64,000 bases of DNA from Lotus japonicus (lineage: Eukaryota; Streptophyta; Magnoliopsida; Fabales; Fabaceae): positions 30,845,763 to 30,909,762 of the forward strand of contig NC_080046.1 in NCBI RefSeq assembly GCF_012489685.1, given 5' to 3'. Positions 36,060-46,038 of the stretch are shown piece by piece. Position numbers and translations under genes: made by a program. Below the pieces are notes generated by a model. The model was not told where the DNA came from, did no database searches, and was given only the letters and a program-made list of their open reading frames with translations. Numbering within the stretch: the stretch's first letter is position 1; every line of letters begins with the position of its first letter.

Positions 36060-36067
36060 TATATAAA
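36060..36067 (+). promoter_or_regulatory. TATA box upstream of the antisense ORF
   Basis: TATATAAA (36060-36067) lies 58 bp before the ATG at 36125, a good match to a plant core promoter. The equivalent site in element A reads TATAAAAA. Confidence 0.6.
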
Positions 36068-36124
36068 GCGTTGGAGAGAAAGGTAAGCTTCACACCTCGA
36101 ACAATTTTCAGTAAGGAAAAAAAA

Positions 36125-36478
36125 ATGGCATCATACATCGTAGCACTAGAAGAACTGAGGAAGAAGGCCTTTGAGGAGGACTTGTTCCTGAACATCAGGT
36201 ATCCAGAGGGTACAACGACCATCGCGGAGCTGACACGGACACTGCTGGAAGAGGACCTGCGTCCAGAGGTGAAGAGAGACCTGAGGGAATTTCTTGCCTT
36301 CGTGGAGGAGGTGCAAGAACTCAGCCGGCTTGAACTCAAGCTGCTGGAAGAAAAACAGAGTTTGGAAGAGAAGCTCAAGACTGCAGAAGAGATTCTGGAG
36401 AGGGATGAGCTAAAGGACAGGCTCAACAACATCCAGCATGCACTGGAGCGTCTGGAGAAGGATAGGTCAGAAGAATGA
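36125..36478 (+). CDS. Antisense ORF of element B, small charged coiled-coil protein
   Basis: 117-residue ORF on the strand opposite to the retrotransposon genes, homologous to 18300-18692. It starts MASYIVALEELRKKAFEED and keeps the block FLNIR.P.GT.TI.ELT.TLLEEDL, then a long Glu/Lys/Leu heptad region. It remains open even though the sense genes of this element carry inactivating changes, which supports the idea of a separately selected gene. Upstream are a TATA box and an AAAATGGC start context; downstream is AATAAA at 36542. It ends 13 residues earlier than the element A version. A 132-codon frame on the opposite strand here is Ser-rich and not conserved, so I take it as a shadow. Function unknown. 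Confidence 0.72.
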   Translation: MASYIVALEELRKKAFEEDLFLNIRYPEGTTTIAELTRTLLEEDLRPEVKRDLREFLAFVEEVQELSRLELKLLEEKQSLEEKLKTAEEILERDELKDRLNNIQHALERLEKDRSEE

Positions 36479-36541
36479 GGAGGGATCCTCCATTCTAGAT
36501 TTTAGGGAAAGAATGTATGATGTAAACATAAAGAAATGATG

Positions 36542-36547
36542 AATAAA
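36542..36547 (+). terminator. AATAAA poly(A) signal for the antisense ORF
   Basis: AATAAA 64 bp after the stop codon, matching position and strand in element A. Confidence 0.5.
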
Positions 36548-36695
36548 AAGATTTTTGCAAACATATGTGACACAAATATATATATATACATATAGTATCA
36601 CAAACGAATAAAGTAGAATAAGTAAATAAAAAGAAACAGAGTTTAACCAAAAATAAAACAACGTTAAAGAAAAAGAAAAACGAAGAGATCCTAAA

Positions 36696-39533
36696 TTAGG
36701 GTTTATCAGTTCGTCGCAGAAGTTCCATCATCATGTGCTTCATCTCAATGAGCATGGATTCATGAATGTCAAGACGCTGTTCCATGATGTCGAGTCTGGA
36801 TGAGCTTGACTGAGCAGAACCGGAAGGAACATTCTGAGCAGCTTGAGAATCTGGAATGGAAGCAGAAGCAGCAGGAGTAAACACAACTGGTGCAAGTGCT
36901 TGGCATCTAAGAGCTTCAGCCTCAGCTTCAAGTCGCTCTGCCTCTAGTCTGGCTTGTTCAGCTTGAGCTGCTGCTTGACGTGCAGCTTCTTCTGCTTGAG
37001 CTTTCTTTCTCTTGGCTTCTTCAATAGCTTCAAGAAGCTTGTGTCTCTGTTCTTGTTCATGAAGAGCCACCCTTCGAGCAAACCTTTGCTTTGCAGCCTC
37101 AATCCTCTGACTTCCCTCTGTATGCAGGAGCTGCATCATAATTGGAACTTGAGCCACTAGCCAAGTGCCCAGATTGTTCCACTCATCAGCCACACGTTCA
37201 GCATTCTCACTGAGGTCAGTCTGACCGTGCACATTGCGGAGCCTCAAAGAGGCTTCATGATAGAAAATATTGATGCACTCAGAGAGAGATGTGGGTTGGA
37301 GGTGAGTATAAGGAATTATGGAGAGGTTGGTTTCAGGAGAGGCTGGGTGATTGCTGCTATGAGCTTCAGAGGCACCTTGTGGAGAACCAATGTTAATCAT
37401 TTGAGTATTGGGTTCAGAGGTTCCAAGGTGAGGTTATGAAGTTTCAACCAGAGGATGAGGGGATCTAACCGAGGATTGGTTAGACACAGATTGTTCTGGT
37501 TCAGGTTCTGGTTGAATAGGCTCTTGTTGGTCAGGGGCAGGGTGAGCTTGTTGAGCCAAAGGGTCTGCCTCTTGTAAAGGATTGGCCAAGATAGGTTCAT
37601 CTGGGTCAACTAGACGTTCAGGTCTAGGGCCAGGATATCTCCTAGGGCTTGGACAAGTGAGGTAATATTCCTCTAAGGTAGACACCTTTTCTTTTCTGAC
37701 CTCCATGAATTTTCTAATGGATTCAGAGTTATTGGAGGGAGAAGAATCAGCAACATTGGTTGGGAAGGATACGGGTGTATAGGCTGTGGAAGAGTCTGTA
37801 TCCGTGGGTTTGAGAGCCAGACGTTCTGATGCTCTTGGGACAGAGTGATCAGAGGTTCTGGGTTCATGGTCTGTGTGGGTAGGCTCTGGTTGTTCGAGTG
37901 GGTTGTATGGAATGGTGATGGGAGAGGTAGGTTCTTCTGACCTAGAGGGTTGGTTCTGAAGCAAATTCCAGAGAGGTGCTTCAGTAGGGGAAGGGTGAAA
38001 GAATGAAGATCTTGGGGAATGTGGTGGAGAGGTGGTTTGTGCAGCTGGTTGGGATACAGGAATAGGAGTGAGGGGATTTGAGGAGTGTTTGAGCATGGCA
38101 GATATAGGGAGTGCATCAAATAAATTCAAATCATCATCAGAAGCAAGTGCAGGCTTACTTGAATGTGCTGATGATCTAGTCACTCTGGCAGGAGGTTCAG
38201 TCCTTCTGACCACTTCAGCAGCTGGTTCCACCCGAGTAGGCTTCACCACGATTCTGACCTGCTTCTTCTTCTTCTTAGGAGGACCATCCTCATTATCACT
38301 ATCATCACCATCATCAGGCTTTCTCTTCTTCTTTTTGACCAGAGGGACATCGGATTCCTCAGAAGATTCGTCCAGTATCATCTTCCTCTGAGCTTTCTTC
38401 TTGGGAGGAGAAGGAAACTCTGGAGCTGGCGGCAGTCTGCTGACGAAATCATCAAGATCAATTTCGAATCCTTGAGCCCTTAGGTCATCAACATAGCACC
38501 TAATGGCGTCAGGATTGTCTGCTTGTGTCCACAGAGGGTAGTCATTCAGAGGCATCCTTCTACTTCTGATCTCAGAAGATGTGTCTTCACGAGCAGGAGC
38601 AATCTTCTTCTGGACCAAACCCATCTTCTTCAGAGAATTTGCAGTGAAGACATCACTGACCATGGTGCTCAGATCCTCTACACATCCAGCATTGACCAGA
38701 TCTTGCACCAGGTTGCTTTCAATGAGAAAGTCTGAGAGCAGTCTCCCAAAGGGGATATATTTGATTGCGGACTTGATGGAGGCAGTGGTGCGAGACTTCC
38801 GGATGCATTCCTTCAAGTAGGAGAACAGGAAGTAGGGAAGGCAGATCTTCTTCTGGTCTTGGATGAAGAACAACATCACCTTCTGGTTGAAGTTGATGTA
38901 GTCTGGAGAACTGCCCTTTGGTCTCTGGTTTATGCAGTGTAGCAAAATTTTGTGCCAGATCCTGAGCTTGGGATGAAGGTCCATCACCTTGTAACTCGTC
39001 TTGCCCGGTTTGTAAGTGGTGTACAGGGCCTGGTTGATTGTATCCTTGGTGCTGGGTTTCAGCTTCGATTCCGTGAGTTGGAAACGATACCCATAAGCAG
39101 TGTCTGCACCCAGCAAATTCACGAAAGACTTCTCTGTGATGATGATCTTTCTTCCGAGAATGTGAGATACCACCTGAGTATCATCGCAGTCGGCGTGCTT
39201 CCAGAATTCCTTGACTAATCTATCATACACTGGTCCTCGAAGTCTGTTGAAGTAATTTCCCCAACCTTGAGCTTGGACTTCAGGACGAAGATCATACCCA
39301 TTTGTAGCCAGGTTGTCGAGGTCGAATCTCCATTCTGCCAGGACTTGGAGTTCCTCAGGAGCATATACACAGTGAACGGCACAGCCCCGTTCTGCAATTG
39401 GAACACTCTGGTCTTGAGCTTGAACTTGATCTTGTGTCGGATTCTCAGGGCCCCTTTGACCCGTTGCTAGACCAACTACCATGTGAGGGAACTGAGGTGC
39501 ATCTGCAGTAGATCTTCTGCTTTGACTCACCAT
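36696..39533 (-). pseudogene. Env-position ORF of element B, interrupted by a stop
   Basis: Homolog of the 949-residue protein of element A. It starts MVSQSRRSTADAP at 39533, with the same globular region, basic clusters, Pro/Ser-rich middle and C-terminal coiled coil. After 699 codons an in-frame TAA at 37434-37436 replaces the GAC found in element A, a change of two bases. Downstream the same frame stays open to 36696, so the total would be about 945 residues. Because the frame is otherwise preserved, the stop is recent relative to the copy's age, or is tolerated. Upstream of 39533 the frame is open to 39689, but that part differs from element A by compensating indels and is not protein-conserved. 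Confidence 0.85.
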
Positions 39534-39976
39534 CTTTGAAGCGGTTGAAGGTTTGAGGTAGAAGATGAAGGTTGGAAGATGAAGAGAGATCGAGAGAGAA
39601 ATCGAGAAAAGCGGTTTTTGAAAAGCAGAGAGAGCGAGAGTAAAAACCGGAAGTGAAAGAGATCGTGTGTGTATAGTGGGTTTTAACAAATAACCGTTGT
39701 TGATTCAAAAAGCACTTTAAGATCAACGGTTGAAAATTAAAGATAGATAGTAACAGTAAATACACAAATCACACACAGGAGAGAAGCACATCTACACGCA
39801 ATCATAACAGACTGTCACACGGGCACAAGGAACTATGCATCAGAAATACTGACACACGTGTTGTTGTCTCAGCTTCAAAGTCAGTACCAGTGGGTACACA
39901 CACTCTGATTGAGTTACCTTCTGGACTAGACATCTTCTGATCAAGAAGTATCATAGTCAGAGGTTCTGATCCATCT
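39534..39976 (-). promoter_or_regulatory. Spacer between pol and env-position ORF of element B
   Basis: Counterpart of 14792-15234, with the same AACCGTT/AACGGTT pair, AAAACCCACTATACACAC stretch and CT-rich leader on the - strand. No gene seen. Confidence 0.4.
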
Positions 39977-40511
39977 TCACTCTGGACAAAAGTCCATGTT
40001 TAGATTTTTCAGAATAAAATTAAATCTATCCTCTGCTAAGGGCTTTGTAAAGATATCTGCCCATTGATGGTCAGTATCAACAAACTTCAGAAGAAGTACG
40101 CCCTTCTGTACATAATCTCTAATAAAGTGATACTTTACCTCAATGTGCTTTGCCCTTGAATGCAAGATAGGATTCTTACTCAATGAGATTGCAGCAGTGT
40201 TATCACAATAGATTGGGATATTGCTCTCAAGGATCTGATAATCCTCCAGCTGATGTTTCATCCAGAGCATCTGAGTGCTGCATATTGCTGCTGAGATATA
40301 TTCTGCCTTTGCAGTTGATAGTGCAATGGTTGATTGCCTCTTGCTTGCCCATGAGACTAGATTGCTTCCCAGAAATTGACAATTTCCAGAAGTACTTTTT
40401 CTCTCTGTTCTATCTCCAGCATAATCAGCATCACAGTAACCTGAAAGCTTATACTCTGATGTTTTCTTATACATCAAGCCAAGGTTAGTGGTGCCTTTCA
40501 GATACCTTAGG
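39977..40511 (-). pseudogene. pol fragment: RNase H of element B
   Basis: Continuous reading frame from LRYLKGT to FCPE, covering RNase H: CDADYAG, then STAKAEYIS, then YCDNTAA, ending TKPLAEDRFNFILKNLN. In copia RNase H the first Glu of the usual TAEAEY block aligns with the catalytic Glu of the family; here it is Lys (codon AAG, against GAG in element A), so activity is probably lost. The 5' side is cut by gap 2. Element A supplies the roughly 235 bp that lie between the two sides of this gap. Confidence 0.85.
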
Positions 40512-40611
40512 NNNNNNNNNNNNNNNNNNNNNNNNNNNNNNNNNNNNNNNNNNNNNNNNNNNNNNNNNNNNNNNNNNNNNNNNNNNNNNNNNNNNNNNNN
40601 NNNNNNNNNNN
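40512..40611. other. Assembly gap 2 (100 N)
   Basis: Exactly 100 N inside what appears to be one pol gene. Comparison with 14020-14254 shows that about 235 bp would be needed to bridge the flanking motifs, so the stated size is a placeholder. LTR and target-site evidence argues that the two sides are from different insertions. Confidence 0.99.
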
Positions 40612-41763
40612 TCTTTAGTGTACTTGCTCTGATGGATATATGTTCCTTCTGGTGTTTGATCAACTTGTATTCCCAGAAAGTACTTTAATTCTCCCATCAT
40701 ACTCATCTCAAATTCAGCCTGCATCATCTCAGAAAATTCTTTGCATAGAGATTGATTAGCAGAACCAAATATAATATCATCAACATAAATTTGCACAATT
40801 AAGATATCATCTTTATAAGTCTTGCAAAAGAGAGTTGTATCTACTTTACCCCTTACAAACTCATTCTCCAGAAGGAATGAGCTAAGTCTCTCATACCATG
40901 CTCTGGGAGCTTGCTTCAGACCGTAGAGTGATTTCTTCAATTTGAACACATGGTCTGGTTTCTTTTCATCTTCAAAACCTGGGGGTTGATGAACATAGAC
41001 TTCCTCTGAGATATAACCATTTAGGAAGGCACTCTTTACGTCCATCTGATGTAGAACTATGTTGTGATTTACTGAGAAAGAAATCAATAGTCTGATTGCC
41101 TCCAGTCTTGCTACTGGAGCAAATGTTTCAGTGTAGTCTATTCCTTCCTGCTGGCTGTAGCCTTGAGCAACTAGCCTTGCCTTGTTTCTGACTACATCTC
41201 CTTTCTCATTTAGCTTGTTTCTGAATACCCATTTCGTTCCAATAACATGGACATTCTCAGGCTTCTTCACTAAGCTCCAAACATCGTTCTTGGAGAATTG
41301 ATTCAATTCTTCTTCCATGGCCAGAATCCAATCCTTGTCCTGAAGAGCTTCATCTATGGACTTGGGTTCAATTAAGGACACCAATCCTTTCAGACTTAGC
41401 AAGGTCTCTTCAGAGGGTCTGAAGGCAGATCTGGTTCTGACTGGTTCATCTTTGTTGCCCAGAATCAATTCCTTAGGATGAGCTGCAGTGATTCTGCTCT
41501 TCTTCAGAGTTTGTGAGTTAGAGGGACCAGCTTCTTCCTCTGGTTCATCTTCCTCTGGCTCAACTTCCTCTGGAGCTTTGCCTTTGTCAGAAACATTAAT
41601 GCTTAAATCTGCAAACTTTTCAACTAGCTTTGACTGGTCAGAGTCAAGCTTATCATCAAATCTAACATGAATAGATTCTTCAATAGTCTTAGCATCAGTA
41701 TTATAAAATCTAAAACCTTTAGATCTATCAGAATAACCAAGTAATAGACACTTAGAAGATTTT
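40612..41763 (-). CDS. pol: reverse transcriptase region (partial, separated by a frameshift)
   Basis: Begins after the integrase frame breaks at a T run (41760-41763 on the + strand). It carries the integrase-RT linker with an acidic [13 protein letters not shown] stretch, then copia [50 protein letters not shown] (first catalytic Asp), [12 protein letters not shown] and the YVDD box, ending at HQSKYTK next to gap 2. All core RT residues visible here are intact. One extra base in the A/T run relative to the expected joined frame is the only defect. It could be a real mutation or a homopolymer error. Confidence 0.9.
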
Positions 41764-42945
41764 AGCATCAAATTTATGCAATCTATCCTTAGTATTGAGA
41801 ACATAACAAACACAGCCAAAAGGATGAAAATAAGAAATGTTGGGTTTTATGTTCTTCCACAATTCATAAGGAGTCTTTTTCAGAATTGGTCTCACAGAGA
41901 TTCTGTTCTGAATGTAACATGCTGTATTTACTGCCTCTGCCCAAAAGTGCTTAGCCATGCCAGTTTCTTGGAGCATGGTTCTAGCCATCTCCTGAAGAGT
42001 TCTATTCTTCCTCTCAACAACACCATTTTGTTGAGGAGTTCTGGGACAAGAGAAATTATGTGTAATTCCATAGGAATCAAACAGACTCTCAAACTTGTCA
42101 TTCTCAAACTCTCCACCATGGTCACTTCTGACACGCACAATTCTACAAGCCTTCTCGTTTTGCACTTGAGCAATGAAGGTAGAGAACACAGCATGAGACT
42201 CATCCTTGCGGGTTAGAAACTTTACCCATGTCCAGCGGCTATAGTCATCAACGATAACCATCCCATATCTCTTGCCACCTATAGACTCAGTTTTCACTGG
42301 TCCAAACAGGTCGATATGCAGAAGTTCTAACGGCCTTGAGGTTGAGACAACATTCTTTGCCTTGAAAGGGACTTTTGTGAATTTGCCTTTCTGACATGCT
42401 TCACAAAGAGCGTCTGAAGCGAACTTCAGATTGGGTAAGCCCCTGACAAGGTTTAGCTTGCTCAGCTGAGAAATCTTTCTCATACTGGCATGCCCTAACC
42501 GTCTATGCCATACCCACTGCTCTTCATTAACAGACAGAAGGCACTTCACATTCTGAGCCTCCAACTCAGATAATCTGATCTTATAAATGTTGTTCTTCCT
42601 CTTGCTGTTAAACAGAACAGAGCCATCGATCTGACTTACAGCCCGGCAGGACTTTTGATTGAATATAACATCATAACCCTTGTCAGCTAATTGACTTATA
42701 GACAATAAGTTATGTGTTAAGCCGTCTACCAATAAAACATTATCAATGCATGAACTACTATCTACACAAATAGTACCAGTACCAATAATTTTACCCTTTT
42801 CATTTCCTCCAAAGCCAACTTCGCCTCCAGGCTTAAGTTTCAGCTCTCGGAACATACGCTTTTCTCCCGTCATGTGACGCGAGCATCCACTGTCCAGATA
42901 CCATGATTGGTGTTTCAGTGGAGCTATCAAGGATATCTGCAACAT
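41752..42945 (-). CDS. pol: protease and integrase
   Basis: Contains, in order, the aspartic protease motif [13 protein letters not shown] (Asp at residue 18), a pre-integrase zinc site H147/H152/C181/C184 (WHRRLGH...CEAC) and the integrase core with D212 (HIDLFGP), D275 (VRSDHGGEF) and E311 (NGVVERKN). The spacing D-62-D-35-E is right for copia integrase. It cuts and joins element DNA into the genome after protease has processed the polyprotein. It overlaps gag by about 110 bp in another frame, and the RT frame follows after a one-base shift. The ATG at 42945 is only the first Met in the frame, not a real start. Confidence 0.9.
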   Translation of the reverse strand: MLQISLIAPLKHQSWYLDSGCSRHMTGEKRMFRELKLKPGGEVGFGGNEKGKIIGTGTICVDSSSCIDNVLLVDGLTHNLLSISQLADKGYDVIFNQKSCRAVSQIDGSVLFNSKRKNNIYKIRLSELEAQNVKCLLSVNEEQWVWHRRLGHASMRKISQLSKLNLVRGLPNLKFASDALCEACQKGKFTKVPFKAKNVVSTSRPLELLHIDLFGPVKTESIGGKRYGMVIVDDYSRWTWVKFLTRKDESHAVFSTFIAQVQNEKACRIVRVRSDHGGEFENDKFESLFDSYGITHNFSCPRTPQQNGVVERKNRTLQEMARTMLQETGMAKHFWAEAVNTACYIQNRISVRPILKKTPYELWKNIKPNISYFHPFGCVCYVLNTKDRLHKFDAKIF

Positions 42946-44743
42946 AGATAATCTTGTCCTTAGGTACCCACTTTCTGGGTCCTCTTTTGTTAGTTACCCC
43001 AAGGGTTCTGATCACCTTGGGTGTCTCAACATGATATTTTAAAGGAATATTTGCATGATATTTAGTCATAGAGAAAGATCCCTTTTTAATAGGGTTTTTA
43101 GCAACTTCAGCAGGTACAGAATCAGGCAATATGGTACCAGAGGGAACAAAGCATTCATACAAGGATTTAGCTTTAGACACAGAAGGCTCATTTCTAATTG
43201 GTTTAGAATAGCCAATGCCATGCATTCCATTTCTGCTTACACCATAGATCATTGAGGCCATTAAGCTTCTATCTACGCTTTTAGCCAGGAATCTTTGAAA
43301 AGATTTTTCATACTTAGATTCATGCTTACTATCAGAGGCATCGCAGGCAATAACTTCTTCTAACTTTGCAATTTGATTCTTAAGCACAGAGTTAGAATTA
43401 ACTAAAGCATGGTTATCATTTTTCAAATCAGATATGATTTTCTCATGTTCAGAAGGAGTTTTAGAAACAGCAGATAAGTTCTTTTTCAGCTTCTTATGCT
43501 TAGACAACAAGGAGTTATACTTATCCATGATATCAGACAAAGCATGTTTCAGTTCAGAGGTAGAGAAGGAAGCAAATACCTCATTTTCATCGTCAGAGTC
43601 TGGATCTCCTTCTGATTCTGAGTCAGAGTCAACAGCTTCCTTTGACTCTGTTCCTTTGTCTTTGACAATAGCCATGAGTCCTTGGACTTCACCATCAGAG
43701 TCAACATCCTCTGACTCTGATTCATCGAATGTCACCATCAGACTCTTCTTGGTCTTGAAGTGCTTCTTTGGCTTCTTGTCCTTCTTCAATTTTGGACAGT
43801 CACTTTTGTAGTGCCCTGATTCTTTGCACTCAAAGCAAGTGACTTCCTTGATTGATGACTTCTTCTGACCTGAGGATTCAGACTTTCCTCTTGCCTTTCC
43901 AGAGCCTTTGAACTTGCTCTGCCTGTGCTTCCAGATGCGGTTGAGTCTCTTGGAGATCAGAGTCAGCTCATCTTCATCAGAATCTTCTGATGCTTCTTCA
44001 GATTCTTCTTCTTCAGCTTGAAGAGCCTTTGACTTCTCAACCTTAGCCTTTTCAGATTTGGATTTCAAGGCTATGGACTTTTTCCTCAGATCTTGCATCT
44101 CTGAGCGCTTCAGCTCATGGCATTTCAAAATGCTGATGAGTTCTTCTAAACTCATATTCTCAACATCTCTCGTGAGCTCTATTGAAGTCACCAAAGGCAT
44201 CCAACTTTCAGGAAGACACCTGATGACCCTTATGACGTGATCTTTTGTTGTGTAGCTCTTGTTGAGAGGACGTATGCCAGCTACAAGCAGTTGAAATCTG
44301 GAGAACATTTCTTCAATGGACTCATTTGGCTCCATGATGAAGGATTCATACTTTTGGATCAAAGACAATGCCTTTGATTCTTTGACTTTCTTGTTTCCTT
44401 CATGAGACATCTTCAGAGAATCAAAAATGCCTTTAGCAAACTCACGATCTGTAATCTTCTGGTACTCCTCATAGGAGATAGCACTTAGAAGAATTGCTCT
44501 TGCTTTATGATGTTGTGAGTACAGCTTCTTTTGATCTGCAGACATCTCTGACCTTGGGATCTTTTTGCCATCTGCGTCAACTGGACGCTCATAGCCATCC
44601 ACAATAATATCCCAGAGATCTGCATCGAAACCCAGAAAGAAACTTTCCAGTCTATCTTTCCAATATTCGAACCTTTGACCATCGAACATAGGAGGCTTTG
44701 CGTTGTAACCATCTCTTTGAGTTTCACTGGTGGTGGCAGCCAT
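42833..44743 (-). CDS. gag: copia capsid/nucleocapsid polyprotein
   Basis: 636-residue ORF starting MAATTSETQRDGYN, 72 bp after the LTR end. Residues about 25-210 are the copia Gag region (FEYWKDRLESFFL, LWDIIVDGY, ESIEEMFSRFQLLV, RVIRCLPESW, LEELISILKCHE). A zinc knuckle of the CX2CX4HX4C type is at residues 303-316 (C303, C306, H311, C316). A long Ser/Asp/Glu-rich region and a coiled-coil segment follow. Gag packages the element RNA into particles. The last roughly 35 residues lie in overlap with the protease frame, so either a frameshift feeds pol or the shift is a mutation near 42930-42950. In other copia elements gag and pol are often one frame, so a mutation is quite possible. Confidence 0.9.
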   Translation of the reverse strand: MAATTSETQRDGYNAKPPMFDGQRFEYWKDRLESFFLGFDADLWDIIVDGYERPVDADGKKIPRSEMSADQKKLYSQHHKARAILLSAISYEEYQKITDREFAKGIFDSLKMSHEGNKKVKESKALSLIQKYESFIMEPNESIEEMFSRFQLLVAGIRPLNKSYTTKDHVIRVIRCLPESWMPLVTSIELTRDVENMSLEELISILKCHELKRSEMQDLRKKSIALKSKSEKAKVEKSKALQAEEEESEEASEDSDEDELTLISKRLNRIWKHRQSKFKGSGKARGKSESSGQKKSSIKEVTCFECKESGHYKSDCPKLKKDKKPKKHFKTKKSLMVTFDESESEDVDSDGEVQGLMAIVKDKGTESKEAVDSDSESEGDPDSDDENEVFASFSTSELKHALSDIMDKYNSLLSKHKKLKKNLSAVSKTPSEHEKIISDLKNDNHALVNSNSVLKNQIAKLEEVIACDASDSKHESKYEKSFQRFLAKSVDRSLMASMIYGVSRNGMHGIGYSKPIRNEPSVSKAKSLYECFVPSGTILPDSVPAEVAKNPIKKGSFSMTKYHANIPLKYHVETPKVIRTLGVTNKRGPRKWVPKDKIIYVADILDSSTETPIMVSGQWMLASHDGRKAYVPRAET

Positions 44744-44801
44744 TGTTTTTCACACCGGCCCGGATCACTGAACACTGTTAGGTGTGGTAATCAGAACTTG
44801 C

Positions 44802-44813
44802 GCTCTGATACCA
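44802..44813 (-). other. Primer-binding site, initiator tRNA-Met
   Basis: TGGTATCAGAGC on the - strand, two bases after the LTR end, is complementary to the 3' end of plant initiator tRNA-Met, the usual primer of Ty1/copia elements. It fixes the orientation of this half. Confidence 0.92.
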
Positions 44814-44815
44814 AT

Positions 44816-46038
44816 TGAAGGTATGAAAAACGGTAGAAAGGGGGGGTTTGAATAACGTTTTCAGTACAAAACTACCACCTTAAAGATTTTAACAAATCTT
44901 TTCGAGAACTAAGTGCAAAAGATAGAGATAGAAAAGCACACAAAGATTTTATCCTGGTTCACTTGATAAATCACTCAAGCTACTCCAGTCCACCCGTTAA
45001 GGTGATTTCTTCCTTCTTAGAATGAAGGCAATCCACTAATCAGGTAAGAGTTACAACTGCACTTGAAACCTACAAGTGACTAACAATTACACTGACTTAG
45101 CTCACACTAAGATTCACTCTCTTAGTCTTCTCTAGGATCCGATCAACCTTGATCTCCTAAAGGAAAATCAAACAACTGTTTGAGGTTGGTGTTTACAAGG
45201 GTTTGCTTCTGAATAAGCTGAGTGTAAACTGAAATAAATTACAAGATGAAAGAAAGCTTAGAATGTATCTTGCGCGTGTGTATTGCTTCTTGTATATTTT
45301 TTTCTTCTTTTTTTCTAGCCGCTTCTTTCAATCTTCAGCCTCTATATATACTCCAAGGATTAGGGTTGAGCGTTGCATGGAAATGCTACCGTTGGAGGGC
45401 AGTTCTGGAAAATCCAGCTTCTGCTGTGGCTGAGAACGTTAGGTAGGTCGTCAGGAAGGTACACTTGCTTTTGTACTTGGATAGCGACTTGACCTTTTAA
45501 CCTAGGAGACTTCTGATCAGAGGAATGCTTCGTATTGGAACTTGTGAAGCCGGTTGATCAGAGTCAGAGGGATAGCACAGATCCTCTGACCATTGTATCT
45601 TCTGATTCTGAACTCAGAGGGAAGAACATGGCCTTCAGAGTTTCTTGCTTCTGGACTTCAGAGTTTCCACTATTCAGCTTCTGGATCTTCAGAGTCTTCT
45701 ACACCATCGGAACATCTGAACCTTCAGTGTTTCTTGGTTGTCAGAACTTCTGGATCATCAGAGCTTCTAGCGACTGAGTCCTCATCAGAGTTTGTATAGC
45801 TTCAGATCTTCTGAAGCTTTTCCACTGTTCATACTGAACATGGTGAATGCGAAAGCGTTGCTTGGGTTACCCTTTATACACAGTGCTTCTGATTTGTGTG
45901 AAATTGAGTCAGGGTCAGAGCCTGTAAATAGCACACTCAGAAAAACACGTTAGAGTACCACAATTGTTCATATCAAAAGGTTAACTTGTAATCATCAAAA
46001 CATAGAGTTGTACTACTAGATCAAAACTTGATCTTACA
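44816..46038 (-). repeat. 5' LTR (1,223 bp)
   Basis: On the - strand it starts TGTAAGATCAAG at 46038 and ends CATACCTTCA at 44816, followed by the primer site. It has the same length as 19494-20716, and in the stretches I compared it differs only at one base (45320). TATA box at 45343-45350. The + strand short frames here are chance. Confidence 0.95.
45343..45350 (-). promoter_or_regulatory. LTR TATA box
   Basis: TATATATA, the counterpart of 20182-20189. As part of the 5' LTR this one would drive the element's genomic RNA. Confidence 0.65.

Larger units (their letters stand above)
34133..40511 (-). mobile_element. SIRE/Maximus-type Ty1/copia retrotransposon, element B, 3' half (decayed)
   Basis: Same layout as element A but on the - strand: RNase H (to 39977), spacer, env-position ORF, antisense ORF, purine tract and 3' LTR at 34133-35339. 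It is an older or separately evolved copy. Its LTR is 16 bp shorter and differs from the two 1,223-bp LTRs at many sites. The env-position ORF has a stop, and the RNase H block reads STAKAEY instead of STAEAEY. The satellite flank is CCGTT, which does not match the flank at 46039 (AATTA), so the sequence beyond gap 2 is probably not its 5' half. Confidence 0.88.
40612..46038 (-). mobile_element. SIRE/Maximus-type Ty1/copia retrotransposon, 5' half (most likely of element A)
   Basis: On the - strand: 5' LTR (46038-44816), primer-binding site, gag, protease-integrase and reverse transcriptase up to gap 2. Its last 171 bases (40612-40782) match the first 170 bases of the contig at 13850-14019 except for one missing G. 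The LTR is the twin of 19494-20716, and the complemented flank ends TAATT, matching 20717-20721. It is therefore best read as the 5' half of element A, now facing the wrong partner. Confidence 0.92.

Noticed and set aside
36088..36121. Intron-like AGGTAAGC...TTTTCAG before the antisense ATG
   Set aside because: Only about 33 bp, too short for a plant intron.
36034..36432. Ser-rich 132-codon frame opposite the antisense ORF
   Set aside because: Mirror of the charged coiled-coil codons; it has no counterpart in element A.
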